DNA of 64,000 nucleotides from Patiria pectinifera (taxonomy: Eukaryota > Echinodermata > Asteroidea > Valvatida > Asterinidae), in the NCBI GenBank assembly GCA_029964075.1, contig CM057140.1, positions 9,814,643-9,878,642 on the forward strand, given 5' to 3'. The position numbers were made by a program, and so were the translations under genes. Positions 23,079 through 49,856 of this stretch are shown here, piece after piece. The stretch's first letter is position 1; each line of letters opens with the position of its first letter. A model generated the notes under the pieces. It did not search any database. It was not told where the DNA came from and saw nothing but the letters and a program-made list of their open reading frames with translations.

Positions 23079-24065
23079 GTCGTACGTATAAAAGGTAGGA
23101 AATGCTAGGAAGTTTAAGCAAAAAGTAAAAGTATTTACTTTGGAGTACAAAGTAAAAGGCAAATCGTATGAATAAAAGTTTTCCTTTACTGTTCAGCATT
23201 CAGTTTTCATGGACGAATGATTGTCAACAATAGCCTGCCACATACACGGAGGGTTTACACGAACGGTAATAGTCCGATTCAAGGTGATGCATACAGTACA
23301 CGAAGTAGTGCATATTTTGATCCTCAAATCCAGCAAAACATCATGACACTTATCGCCAGTTGCAGAAAGCAGAAAGTATACTTTCATCATTCATGAAAAT
23401 TGTAAAGGTCCACAGTGTCCTGTAGACTTCACAATTGCATAAAAATCACAGATATGTGTTAAAGCGGGTAAAAATCATACCAACATTCAATACACAAAGA
23501 GTTTTGTTTAATGAAAATAATATTACAAGAATTATAGTTTGCAAAGATTGGTGACCTAATAAACTAAAAACTGATTTCATTTTGTTCAGTCCCCAGGGTG
23601 CCATTGGATAATATTTATCCTTAATAATTCTATGCCGCACTGAATTTTACGCTAACACTTCTCATATCGAGAACAAAATGCAAAATTATCGTTTCTTCTA
23701 GTAATGAAATTAATAATTTAAAAAAAAATATTTAGATTTTGCATAATTGTTATTCAAAATACAGTGAATGGTATCGATATGGGGCGATTAATATTAATAA
23801 ATGCAGCAGTTTTTGCGCAGAAGTATTTGCTTTCTTTTTTCAAGGTTGCCCCAACCCAGCCTTGAATAATGACCTGTAAATACTTGAAATCTGAAGCATT
23901 TAGTCCTTTTTGTTCATACGAAATGAAATAAACAAGTAAAAACTAAATACTTTTAGCTTTCAGCAAATGCTTTCCAGTAAAATCATTTTTATTCATACAA
24001 ATGCAAGTAAATGCTTAAAAAATAGGTATAGTTTAAAAGCAAATGCTAGTTTTTATACATACGAC
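23079..24065. mobile_element. Element with long diverged TIRs
   Basis: The left end GTCGTACGTATAAAAGGTAG and inverted right end CGTCGTATGTATAAAAACTA pair over about 110 bases through GCATTTACTT and GTATGAATAAAA words, at roughly 70% identity. No transposase ORF in the 1-kb interior. Confidence 0.6.
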
Positions 24066-24440
24066 GTAAAATCAAGTCAACTTTAATCACTCTTTAGCCA
24101 ACACAATTCTTCAAAATTGTCATGAGGCAAAGGTCCTCAGTAGTTTAGTTCACAACCAAGTTTGAGGTCTCAGATCTATTTTTAAAGGAGACGTTTACTT
24201 TTAAAATTTGCACCTGAGAGTGAAGCCAAGTCAAATGATTTCAATTTGAAGCTTAAGACTAGACTAGTACATAATTATGTCCAACATTTTGAGAAGATTG
24301 ACCCTTCAGTAGTCCGATGGCATATTGAATACCAGATGTTTCTCTTGACACTGTTGATTGATGCGGGGCGTTGGACTGGTTGTGCCAGTCTATTTTCTTG
24401 TATTGTTTGTTTTCCTATTTTAAGCTTTGGGACTCTCACA
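24066..24440. repeat. Dispersed repeat, copy 2 of 2
   Basis: Direct copy of 21815-22190 with the same ordered blocks, lying upstream of SLC22. It starts exactly where the long-TIR element at 23079-24065 ends. Confidence 0.7.
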
Positions 24441-24764
24441 TGAAGGAGGAAGGATCGGCATAAACCTCCCAAACTGGCAGTATATGCAGATAGGTGATGG
24501 GATTGTGTCTTTCATGATACAAGCATGGCATTTATTGGCACACATTTTAGAGTATGTGAGAAAGCTAATATTTGGCTAAAGGGCCATCGCGGATCTGTCC
24601 TTTGAAAAAAAAATTGAATAGAAATAACAAGCAGTGGCAGCCATTTTGTTATTCTACCTATATATTTTTTTTTACTCTGGCGACGTCACTGCACTGGATG
24701 GCAGTAATAGCTCGATAAAGTTGCTGACTTCAAGTAACTGGGGTCTTACACCAATACAACACGG

Positions 24765-24990
24765 CTCACGACGTTGAGTGTACATCTATATATATAAGAG
24801 AGAGTTTAAATCGGCCTCCGAGACGATGTTTGCTCATGAAAGGATCCGAGACCGCGGGCTCCCACGGTGCCAAAATCGCTCCACGTCCGTGGAAAAATGC
24901 GGAGGGTGTCTTCCGCCGGGTCGGACACTTCGGGTCGTCCTGATTTTCCCGCACGGACCGGCGATCCGTTTCGTCTATTTTTCGTGACTG
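24765..24990 (-). repeat. TATA/CCACGGACGTGG repeat, inverted copy
   Basis: The minus strand carries GTGTCCGACCCGGCGGAAGA, TTTTTCCACGGACGTGGAGC, CGCGGTCTCGGATCCTTTCA, GAGCAAACAT, CTCGGAGGCCGA and then CTCTTATATATATAGATG. The same order occurs on the plus strand at 26118-26448, 26449-26820 and 28647-29045. It may be a solo LTR or promoter-bearing repeat, but no TG...CA ends were fixed. Confidence 0.7.
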
Positions 24991-25200
24991 CATTTTGCGC
25001 AGGAATTTGCCGTCGTGTGCGCTTTCACGTTGACTGCCTGGCCGCCCCCTGTGCTGGCTTTTCTGAGTGTCTAGACTGTGCGAGGTCAGCGGCTTCAACG
25101 TAGGGGTTTCGTTTACGTGTTCTACTCGGCCGTTTTGCAAAAGCGTTCACCAAATTGTAGTATGGGGTGACCTTGGTAAAATATTTTTTCTCCATGGTGC

Positions 25201-25386
25201 GTGGCCACCAAGTGCCCCTATTGTTTCATATGCTTCGCTTGCCGCCCCTGCGCCGAGTGCAACGAATACTCAGAAGGACTACACATTAAGTATGCCTTGC
25301 GCGGTCTGACCAATCGAAAGTCTACACTGCGTAGTATTTCCGGTGCCACGGTCTCACTTCTCCGGCGTGCTAGATTCTCCGGGTGA
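25201..25386 (+). other. Unidentified Cys-rich ORF
   Basis: A 61-codon open frame encodes KCPYCFICFACRPCAEC, six Cys at every third residue, then a basic stretch. A second Cys cluster (DCLAAPC...ECLDC) lies in a plus frame at about 25037-25085. The ORF ends inside one arm of a 37-bp inverted repeat (25349-25381 against 25931-25970). No splice structure or family was recognised, and it may be chance coding within a repeat. Confidence 0.25.
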
Positions 25387-26034
25387 ATGCGGCGGATGAT
25401 TGAGCACGTTACAGTGCACGTTACATGAGCACGACACATGCTCATGTGTCCACTGTGCTTACTTTTCCTCGGGCTGTGTTAAATAACACAGTGAGCCTGA
25501 GTGAGGGATACCCAAGAATGTGTTATGTAACACTTCCTGTGGGTCAAGCTAGGAGTATGGTCACTCCCTGGGTGGGTCATTCCATGGCCTTGCAAGTGTG
25601 TGTTCATGGACGAATAATTAAGAACGAACCCCTGTGCATTGTCTGTGTTCCTTGCTCGTTCGTGGTTATCTTTATTTTTGCAACCATGGTTTAAAAATAA
25701 ATGTGTATCCTTCAAGTTTTTTGGTTACAATGTATTGGGATTTGCGCGCGCCACGAAAATTCTGGATTCGACTGGTACCTTGTAACAGCTTACTAACTAT
25801 ACATACAATTATCCTAAAATGTCACGTGCACCAGTACAACCCCACAGAACTCAGCACACAAATAAAGTTGCCAAAAATGTACACTACTGCGCAATTTGCA
25901 CATGCGTGTTGAGGCGAAATTTCCCTCTGCGGAGAAGCTAGCACGCCGGAGAAGTGAGACCGTGACACCGGGCTAAGCAAAACTGTCGATGGCAACGCGT
26001 ACTGCAGCCTGCTCCACACCCTGGAAACGAGGTT

Positions 26035-27405
26035 GGGTCTACGGTGCTCGCTATTTGAAGCGCAAGCGTGTGACGTCGCGTGATAGAGTGCTGTTGCTTC
26101 CATAATGTGTTTACAGCTCCATGCTTCCACCACCAAGGCTGAGCGTTGTGATGTGAGTTCGCTGCACGCCACGTATAATTCAGTGTCGTGTTATAATTTC
26201 GGGGGCCTGTTTGGGGTCAACGAAGGATCGATGCATTGCTTCAAATATCGCGATCTTAAACGCAGTCACAAAAAAATCGACGGGAAAAAGTGTCCGACCC
26301 GGCGGAAGACACCCACATTTTTCCACGGACGTGAAGCCGCGGTCTCGGATCCTTTCACTATTTTCAGGAGCAAACATTTCTCGGAGGCCGAGTAAAACTT
26401 GCTGTTATATAGATGGTTGAACCAACTTCAATAAAAGTTACCGACTTTTTGCTTCCACCACCACGGCTGAGCGTTGTGAGTTCGCTGCCCGCCACGTATA
26501 ATTCAGTGCCGCGTTATAATTTCGGGGGCCTGTTTGGGGTCAACGAAGGATCGATGCATTGCTTCAAATATCGCGCTCTTAAAACGAAGTCACAAAAAAA
26601 TCGACGAAAAAGTGTCCGACCCGGCGGAAGACACCCACATCATCCACGGACGTGAAGCCGCGGTCTCAATCTTTGAACTACGTTGGGTTGGAATAACGAA
26701 GGGTGCATATTGGTCTTGCTTTATTAATTAGTGTTGAACCAACTTGAATAAAAGTTTAATCGACTTTTTCCTCGCAGGTCTTGCAAATTGTATATAAGAA
26801 GATCAAGTTTACGTCCAATAGTGACCTTCCTCCATGATTCAGACTTTGTAATTGTATGGAAAACCCTCAACATTTTCATTGCAAATGACACCTTCACGTT
26901 CTCATTGTTATGATTTAATGTCAAAACTGTATAATCAGCCTTCGCCTGTGTACTACGGTAAGCCTTTCAAGTACGTTTTCTCACAAATGCCACTGCCTCA
27001 CAAAATGCCAATTTAACAGACCAACGGGAATATTTACAGACTGTTGCCATGGTACATAATTATCATGGGCGTCAATCGGTGGGGGACGGGGACCCCCATT
27101 TTAAAGCGGTGGACACTGTTTTGGTCCCCCACTTTTCTACCCCGAATAAAAATTGTAGCTACTACATGTATAATGATTCTGTTACTCAGAATAGCTGATT
27201 CAATGACACCAAACTCGAAAATGATGTTTAAAAGATGATCTTTTGCTAAAAAAAATGTTTTAGTGGTCAGAAATTGCCTCAGATCGCACCACAGAAATTG
27301 CTTTTCTATAACTGCATGTCTTCTCAACTAAATCCCCCAATTACATTCAACTCCCCACATTTTCATCCCCAACTCTACGCCCTACCCGATCTCATCGGGT
27401 AAATC
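26035..27405 (+). repeat. Duplicated block, copy 1
   Basis: Runs from GGTCTACGGTGCTCGCTATT through two tandem 330-bp units (26118-26448, 26449-26820), a unique-looking spacer with ACCTTCCTCCAT-GATTCAGA, and a GGGGGACGG/CCCC segment ending at CCCTACCCGATCTCATCGGG. The same order occurs at 28570-29690. Each 330-bp unit contains GGATCGATGCATTGCTTCAA, ends with TATA-like and AATAAA motifs, and is not coding because indels break every frame between copies. Confidence 0.85.
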
Positions 27406-27620
27406 AACGAAGGATCGATGCATTGTTTCAAATACTGTGATCTTTGAATTATGTTGGGTTGGAATAACGAAGAGTGCATCAATAACAATATCCATTGGCG
27501 GTTGTTGGCTGTTTGGCCTTGCTTATATTATGGTTGAACCAACTTGAATAAAATAGTTATATCGACTTTTTCCTCGCAGGTCTCGCAAATTGTAAGAAGT
27601 TCAAGTTTACGTTTGAAATC
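27405..27620 (+). repeat. Truncated copy of the 330-bp unit
   Basis: Starts AATCAACGAAGGATCGATGC, then jumps to GTTGGGTTGGAATAACGAAG, shared only with the 26449-26820 unit. It ends with the common TTGAACCAACTTGAATAAAA, GACTTTTTCCTCGCAGGTCT and AATTGTAAGAAG words. Confidence 0.75.
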
Positions 27621-28569
27621 ATTGTGTGATACTGCAAAAACACTCAGGCATTAGGAATCAGGAATCTAAGGAACGGCTATCAAAAATCTGGAAAACCAGA
27701 AACATCTGAAAAACTCTTCAAGTGTAATACACACTGGCATTTTTGCATCTTATGGAGTCATCATTAAGTAAGCTGCAGTTGCAATTTCTTCTACAAGGAG
27801 GTTTGTACAAACATCTGAACACCAAGTTCTATGAGTTTTCGACGATTTTCCAGGACTAAAATATGGCAATGGCATTTAACAAAATTTTGTGGGAAACAGT
27901 TGTTTGGTATATTGATATTGTTTGACTTACTATTTGTTAACTTTTCAAAAGAAACTGTAATTAATTATCGTTATTCCGTCGTTTCATCCAAAGCAGCCTA
28001 TTCAAAACAACCTTTACATGATGTGGATTTCCTTGCCTTTTCCATAACTGTTAATATTTTCCAACTTTCACGACTAAATAGCGAGCACCGTAGACCCAAC
28101 CAAACGCGAATATTTCATTACCTATATACGAGAATTGTTTGACATGTGAGATCAGTAGCTCTTTGTAGCGGAAATGAACGAATATCCAAACTTTGGTATG
28201 GGACCACCTTGGCATTACAAAACGATTTTTTTTAATTTGAATGCTTTCTTTTATATCCTTATCCCATTTATTTTTTTAGAATGACGGCATGCAAAATGTA
28301 ATAACTTCACATACTTTTTTGGGGTCACATTATAATTGTTTAAATGTGCAGGTATTTGGAAACTAATTGTGTCGGGTAATAATTTTTCGGATTATGACTA
28401 AAATATTGTCGAGAAGCGAATGCAAAACTGATAATATTTTGACATCATGGGCACACGAACCATTATCATAATCGACTACCAGCAGATTCTAACGGAAATC
28501 GTTTTCGCCAGTTTACTTTTCAGTAATTGATAAATTTAACGCCCAGGAAGTAATTTCGTATATCAACAT

Positions 28570-29690
28570 GGGTCTACGGTGCTCGCTATTTGAAGCACAA
28601 GCATGTGACGTGATATAGTGCTCTGTTGCTTCCATCATGTGTTTATAGCTCCATGCTTCCACCAAGGCTGAGCGTTGTGAGTTCGCTGCCCGCCACGTAT
28701 AATTCAGTGTCGCGTTGATAATTTCGGGGGCCTATTTGGGATCAACGAAGGATCGATGCATTGCTTCAAATATCGCGATCTTAAACGCAGTCACAAACAA
28801 ATCGACGAAAAAGTGTCATCCGACCCGGCGGAAGACACCCTCCGCATTTTTCCACGGACGTGGAGCCATTTTCGCGTCGCGGGAGACCGCGGTCTCGGAT
28901 CCTTTCAGGAGCAAACATTTCTCGGAGGCCGAGTAAACTTGACTTGCTCTTATATAGATGGTTGAACCAACTTGAATAAAAGTTGAATCGACTTTTTCCT
29001 CGCAGACGGTCTCGCAAATTGTAAGAAGTTCAAGTTTACGTTTGTTGAAGAGTCCAATACTGAAAATTAATTATGACCTTCCTCCATATGATTCAGACCG
29101 TTTGTAATTTTATGGTAAACACTCAACATTTTCATTTCAAAATGACACTTTCACATTTTATTGCATTATGATTTATTGTCAAAACTGTACAATCAGCCTT
29201 CGCATGTGTACTACAGTAACCTTTCACTACGTTTCCCAAATGCGACTGCCTCACAAAATGCCAATTTAACAGACCAACGGGAACATTTACTGACAGTTGC
29301 CATGTACATAATTATCATGTGCGTAAATCGACGGGGGACAGAGGGCCCCCCCTCACCCACACACACACACATTTTAAAGCGGGGGACATTGTTTGGTTCC
29401 CCCCCCCCCCCACTTTTTCTTCCCCGAATAAAAATTGTAGCCTACTATAATGATTCTATTGCTAAGAATACATGTAGCTGATTCAATTACTCCAAAATCA
29501 AAACTTTACAAGATGATGTTTTGCTCAAATTGGTTTTAGTGGTCAGAAATTGCCTCAGATCACACTACAGAAATTTCTTTTCTATAACTGCATGTCTCCC
29601 CAACTATATCCCCCATTTACATTTAGCTCCCCACATTTTCATCCCCAACACTACGCCCTACCCGATCTATGATCGGGTAAATCAGCTTGT
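28570..29690 (+). repeat. Duplicated block, copy 2
   Basis: Direct copy of 26035-27405 with a single 330-bp unit instead of two. The inverted left-edge word (GCGAGCACCGTAGACCCAAC) also occurs at 28081-28100, so the boundary motif is present in both orientations 470 bases apart. Confidence 0.85.
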
Positions 29691-29779
29691 GTAAAAATAA
29701 GCTCAAGCTTGGTCTTCTCACTGACAAAAGTCTGGCTTTCCTCGATATCCAAGCCCACCAAACTTAAGACCTTTAAACC

Positions 29780-29885
29780 TTCAGTGGAATGATGGAATCC
29801 ATCCTCGTCTATGGATGTGAATTCTGCATGGACCCTAACCAAACAGATCTCTACATCCATTGATGGCACCTGCCGTACAGTACAG
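29780..29885 (+). mobile_element. LINE reverse-transcriptase scrap, frameshifted
   Basis: One frame reads ESILVYGCE and a second, shifted frame reads AWTLTKQISTSIDGT. Together these match the ESILLYG-E-WTLTK---LDGTYTRM order common near the C-terminus of several non-LTR retrotransposon proteins. Too short to assign a clade. Confidence 0.5.
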
Positions 29886-29933
29886 TTTGTTTGTTTGTTT
29901 GTTTGTTTGTTTGTTTGTTTGTTTGTTTGTTTG
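29884..29933 (+). repeat. (GTTT)n microsatellite
   Basis: About twelve uninterrupted GTTT units, followed by a T run and a G run. A second, shorter GTTT array precedes ZC4H2 exon 3 at 44825. Confidence 0.95.
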
Positions 29934-30169
29934 GGTGGTGTTTTTTTTGGGGGGGGGGGGGCAACAGCATCTCCCTAACGTACCGTGCCCTTTCCCCTAT
30001 CTCCATCATCAGCTAGACGGCATCGCCTTCGGCTTGCCGGTCACGTTCTTCGCCATGCATACTGAGCCAGCTGCCCTGGTCATGTTCTTCTTTTGATCCT
30101 GATGCCCCTCGCCGTAGAGGTCATCCCAACATGACCCTGAAAACATCCATCGAGTTGGAACTGAGCTGT

Positions 30170-30375
30170 CCATGGGCGTCAATCGATGGGGGACGGAGGG
30201 GGAACCACTTTTTAAAGTGGGTAGGGGGTTCCCCCCCCCCCCACTTTTTTCGTCCTCGAATAACAATTGTAGCCTATATATGATTCTATAGCTCAAAATA
30301 GCTGTTTCAATTTACTCTTAACTCGAAAATGATGTTTACATGATAATCTTTTTGCTGAAAGAAGGTTGCACCACA
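30170..30375 (+). repeat. Partial copy of the GGGGGACGG segment
   Basis: TGGGCGTCAATCGATGGGGG, CCCCACTTTTT, CGAATAA-AATTGTAGCC and GATTCTAT-GCT match 27060-27200 and 29320-29465. It stops before the TCAGAAATTGCCTCAGATC portion. Confidence 0.7.
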
Positions 30376-30722
30376 GAGCGTCTAGAATTATAATTTCGAG
30401 TGGAAATAGCGCGGACAGAACAATGAGGGCGCTATACCGCGCGAACGGGAAGAGCGGAATTGTCTGGTACCCTAACTACTCCGAATCATTTATCACACAG
30501 AAATAGTGTCAGACTACACGTTGTCAATCTTCCCGGATAAACATCGTTCGTGTTTGAAGCAACATACACAACACATTTTACGATTGATTTTCATTTTAAG
30601 CGCAGCCGTCATACCGTGAGGACGTGCGGCATAGGACTTGCGACGAATATCACAATTCAGATCTTCTGTTCTAACTGCAAGTGCAACTCTTGTAACTTGT
30701 ATTTAAGTTGCTAGCGGTAGCG

Positions 30723-46497
<15,775 letters not shown>

Positions 46498-46739
46498 GCC
46501 AAAGGAGAAATGAAGATTTTAGCAAGATAGAGTCAGGATAGGCTTCGTGAAATGTCAAATATTCAGAATGAATAGGAGCCGTTTGTATTTAACGCAAATG
46601 TGAACTACCAAAAATCTGCCTCAACTTGTTTTGGGTATAAAAAACCTCCGATAACTAGAAGTACAGAGAGTAGTGGTGTACCAAAAAAAGTGCAACGTTC
46701 AGAAAACAAATAATTAAAACTGTTAAATGTTTTTTCTTC

Positions 46740-46745
46740 AATAAA
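46740..46745 (+). terminator. ZC4H2 poly(A) signal
   Basis: AATAAA 243 bases after the stop. A MITE begins only seven bases later, so any downstream cleavage element lies within that insertion. Confidence 0.6.
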
Positions 46746-46751
46746 ATTATA

Positions 46752-47060
46752 TATTACATTAAAGCCTGACTATTTCTCAGTCCCCTCTTTTTTTACCCCA
46801 TTCCATTTGGATCCCTAGATCCAGAGATACAATCAATTAAGTGAAAGGGTGTACATTTTACTTGGGCCACTCTCACCTGTGATGTCACCAACTTCAGTGG
46901 CTATTTAATGCTTAACCCAGATTCAGCATGTCCAGGCGAGAGTGGCCCAAGTACAATTTTCATAATTTCACTTAATTGATTGTATTTCTGGATCTAGGGA
47001 CCCAAATGGAACGGGGTATAAAAGGAGTGGATTGAGAAATAGTCGGGCTTTAATGTAATA
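46752..47060. mobile_element. Foldback MITE 1 of a row
   Basis: TATTACATTAAAGCCTGACT at the left is inverted at the right, with arms of more than 100 bp (CACTTAATTGATTGTAT, CTTGGGCCACTCTC). 309 bp. The outer edges read TA. Confidence 0.9.
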
Positions 47061-47270
47061 GGTCTCTCTCAAATGACCTCATTTCCTACAGACCAGCCAC
47101 GTGCATCGGCATTTTGAGCGTCAACTTGCAAAAAGCCGCATCAGCAGCGTTGTATTTCGAACACATTTTTGCGTGTTTTGAACATTTTCAACACTGCGCA
47201 GTTCGTGCTTGATTGCGTAAAATACGCAGTTGCAGTTCTCCTACGGAGATGGCCATCTTTGAGAGAGACC
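47061..47270. mobile_element. MITE 2 of a row
   Basis: Starts GGTCTCTCTCAAA and ends TTTGAGAGAGACC, flanked by TA on both sides. It abuts the element before it and lies six bases from the next. Confidence 0.75.
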
Positions 47271-47276
47271 TATATA

Positions 47277-47775
47277 CAGGGTGGATCCAAAAAACCGAAA
47301 CCGAGATATTATTGCAAATTGGAACAGAAGTAGGGCACATGTGAATCAAAGGGAGATATCCTCTGTTAGGGTTGAATCGCCTCTTTAAAATGACACCCTG
47401 TTCATGTCATTACATTCACGATTGACTGAGCAGTGACCAAATTTATGAAAGGGTCTATTGAGAGACTTGCACCACTTTTCAATTGTGGTTTTAGTTGTGT
47501 CAATTGTCACAGAGTGAAAGGCTATGGTTGCCAACTCAAGCCAGGTGGGGAAAAAAAGAGATTTCACCATGAAAAGTGGTGCAAGTCTCTAAATAGACCC
47601 TTTCATAAAACTGGGCACTGCTCAGTCAACCGTGAATGTAATGACTTGATCAGGGTGTCATTTTAAAGAGGAGATTCAACCCTAACAGAGGATATCTCCC
47701 TTTGATTCACATGTGCCCTACTTCTGTTCCAATTAGCAATAATATCTCAGTTTCGTTTTTTATTTATCCACCCTG
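47277..47775. mobile_element. MITE 3 of a row, mariner-like ends
   Basis: CAGGGTGGAT ends in TA target duplications, with arms of about 200 bp (GGGAGATATCCTCTGTTAGG, AGACTTGCACCACTTTTC). CAGGGTG termini with TA targets resemble Tc1/mariner relatives (inference). 499 bp, no ORF of note. Confidence 0.85.
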
Positions 47776-47989
47776 TATAATTTCATTGAATGTTGCGCTT
47801 TTTTGGCACGCTCTGTAATGTAGTCTAGTGCATCACAAGTCTCCACAATCTCAGTTCAAGTCACAAGCTTTTCAAATGAACCGAGACGAAAGCATTCCTT
47901 TGTCACTGTACATCCCCTGTTAGTTGTGACTGGCCTTGTGGAAGCACTTGTGACCGGACTTGTGACAGACAGTACTAAAAATACTGGTA

Positions 47990-48646
47990 CAGTGGAATGT
48001 TGCCATACCAAACACTGCTATATACCAAACATTTGGCTATCCGCTCCGTTCACAAGTACCCCCTTACCGGCAAAGGAAGTACAGTTGGGGGTGACCGACC
48101 GACGCCATCTTGCCTGACTGCAATTCATTTGCCGCAGAGCGCGGCCACTGCGTGTAAATAGAAAAAATCCCCTGGTGTACGTGCATCACACACAAGGAAC
48201 GGTGCGCGTCAACCAGCGAAATGTCCCGCCCATGAGACGTCGTCGTTAGGTAAAAGGGCGCCCTCATTTGGTAGCGCACGGAGCTCATACCGAACATCGT
48301 CCTTGGCCCTAGATTATTGTGTACAAAACGTACCGAACATTGTTGCTGAAAAATGTCAACAGAAGAGCAACAAAGCTATTATTTCCCCAAGGAATAGTTT
48401 GGGAAAGCCACCCACTGCTATAGGTAAGCTCAACAACTGTGTACCGGTAATTACATAATTCAATAGTCGGCAAGTGTTAAAGTCATCTTTCAGTAACTGC
48501 CAGGGCATGCAGGGTGAAGTTCAGGGCGCTATTTATTGAAAAGTGAGTAACGGAGCACCGGCAGCTTAAAATCGCTACACCGAACGATCGCTATTACAAA
48601 CAATTTATGTGGATCCTGCGATGCTTGTTATTGCGGCGTTCCACTG
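47990..48646. mobile_element. pogo-like non-autonomous element
   Basis: ACTGGTACAGTGGAA (47983-47997) is exactly inverted at 48639-48653, so CAGTGGAA termini sit in TA duplications within an extended palindromic context. Subterminal ATACCAAACA and ACCGAACAT words recall Tigger/pogo ends. 657 bp, no transposase. Confidence 0.75.
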
Positions 48647-49074
48647 TACCAGTCAATTGACAAAAGTCGCGTCATGCTCACATTTTGTCTTGAGCATTCA
48701 ACGGACAAGGACTGGCACTGTCCCTACATTGTAAATAATATTGGCCAATCTACATTAAAGATGTGTGATTGGTAGGCCAAATTACTAAATGTTATTTGTC
48801 GAATTAAGATGGAAAATTTATTTACTACTAAATTAGTGCAATATTAAAATATATGTAACGTAGTGCTTGTCCTTCAGTCTGTTTGTATGTTATTAAAATA
48901 TTATATAGTTGTTTTGAAAACATTGCATAAAAAGATGTAAATATTTCTTTCTTTTGTGTTCATTCTCAATAACATTTAAGACCCTTGACAATAGTTGTCT
49001 TTGAAAAGTTTAGTTAATAATTATGGATCAAGTTTCAAACCTAATAGTTTTGTTAATTCCTGTTAATGTACCCT

Positions 49075-49460
49075 AGGATGTAGCCTCAATCCTGCCAAAT
49101 CCTCCAACTGGCCTCATGAAAAATAGCATATAGCTTTAATCCTGCAAATTCCTCCATTATTTTTTGAAAAGAGTCCGTGGAGGGGTGACCACTGCCTGAA
49201 TCCTGCAAAATCCTGCGGCAGTGACTGTTAATATGTTGAGGCTTGGTCAGTGACATCCTGGAGCAATGCGGAGGATTTCAGGCATAATCCAGGCCTAAAG
49301 TTATGCATGGCTGAGCAAAAACAACACAAGGTCCAGCCCAAGACCTTGACAAAGTGCATCCTATGAAATCAATAACGCACTTGTGTCATGTAACCTCAAT
49401 CCTCCAAATTCCTCCACTTTGGCAAAGAGGATTTTGAAGGATTCAGGGCGGTTAGGGATA
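49075..49460. repeat. AATCCTCC/AATCCTGC word region
   Basis: Repeated CCTCAATCCTGCCAAATCC-type words on the left and inverse GAGGATTTTGAAGGATTCAG on the right, related to 1085-1395 and 7420-7665. Confidence 0.6.
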
Positions 49461-49679
49461 GTAAAGTTGGAAAGATTTTGTGCACAACCCTATGGGAATG
49501 TCCTCCTTTAATAGGTATCATTCCCCATAATAATTATACAATGTATGTGTTTGAACCTTTTTAGATGGTGCTATGTCAGTGGAAATAGAAAAGAAACTGG
49601 AACTGTGTTGCAGAGATGTATATTTTAATACAGGGGTTGCCCTTCCTTGATGCAATATAAAAGCACTGTATATTCTGCT

Positions 49680-49755
49680 TTGTGGTTGAATGGTTAAGAC
49701 CTCTGCACTTACAAGCGAGAGGTCGTTGGTTCGAGTCTCACCTGAGCAGGGCATG
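49680..49755 (+). mobile_element. tRNA-like SINE head
   Basis: GTGGTTGAATGGTTAAGACC (A box), CACTTACAAGCGAGAGGTCG and TTGGTTCGAGTCTCACCTGA (B box). Acceptor-stem pairing is absent, so it reads as a SINE head or tRNA pseudogene. Confidence 0.7.
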
Positions 49756-49856
49756 TGATTTTTGTTTCCTCGAAAGCTCTCTCTGACAGCATTTGAGTAT
49801 ACGTACAGCACTTAAAGAAACTAAGCTAGGCAAGCCGGTCCCAGAGTGCACACAAT

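Larger units (their letters stand above)
22640..30722. other. Divergent intergenic region, SLC22 to ZC4H2
   Basis: Between two genes read in opposite directions, so it holds both promoters, but no core promoter motif could be fixed. It contains the long-TIR element, a dispersed repeat copy, an inverted and duplicated repeat block (24765-29690), a LINE scrap and a GTTT microsatellite. Stretches 24450-24760, 27630-28560 and 30380-30720 show nothing identifiable; the last is probably ZC4H2 promoter and 5' UTR. Confidence 0.6.

Noticed and set aside
26105-28965. Similar ORFs suggesting a small gene family
   Set aside because: Copies differ by indels that are not multiples of three, and the similarity continues through non-coding TATA and AATAAA stretches. 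Repeats explain them better.
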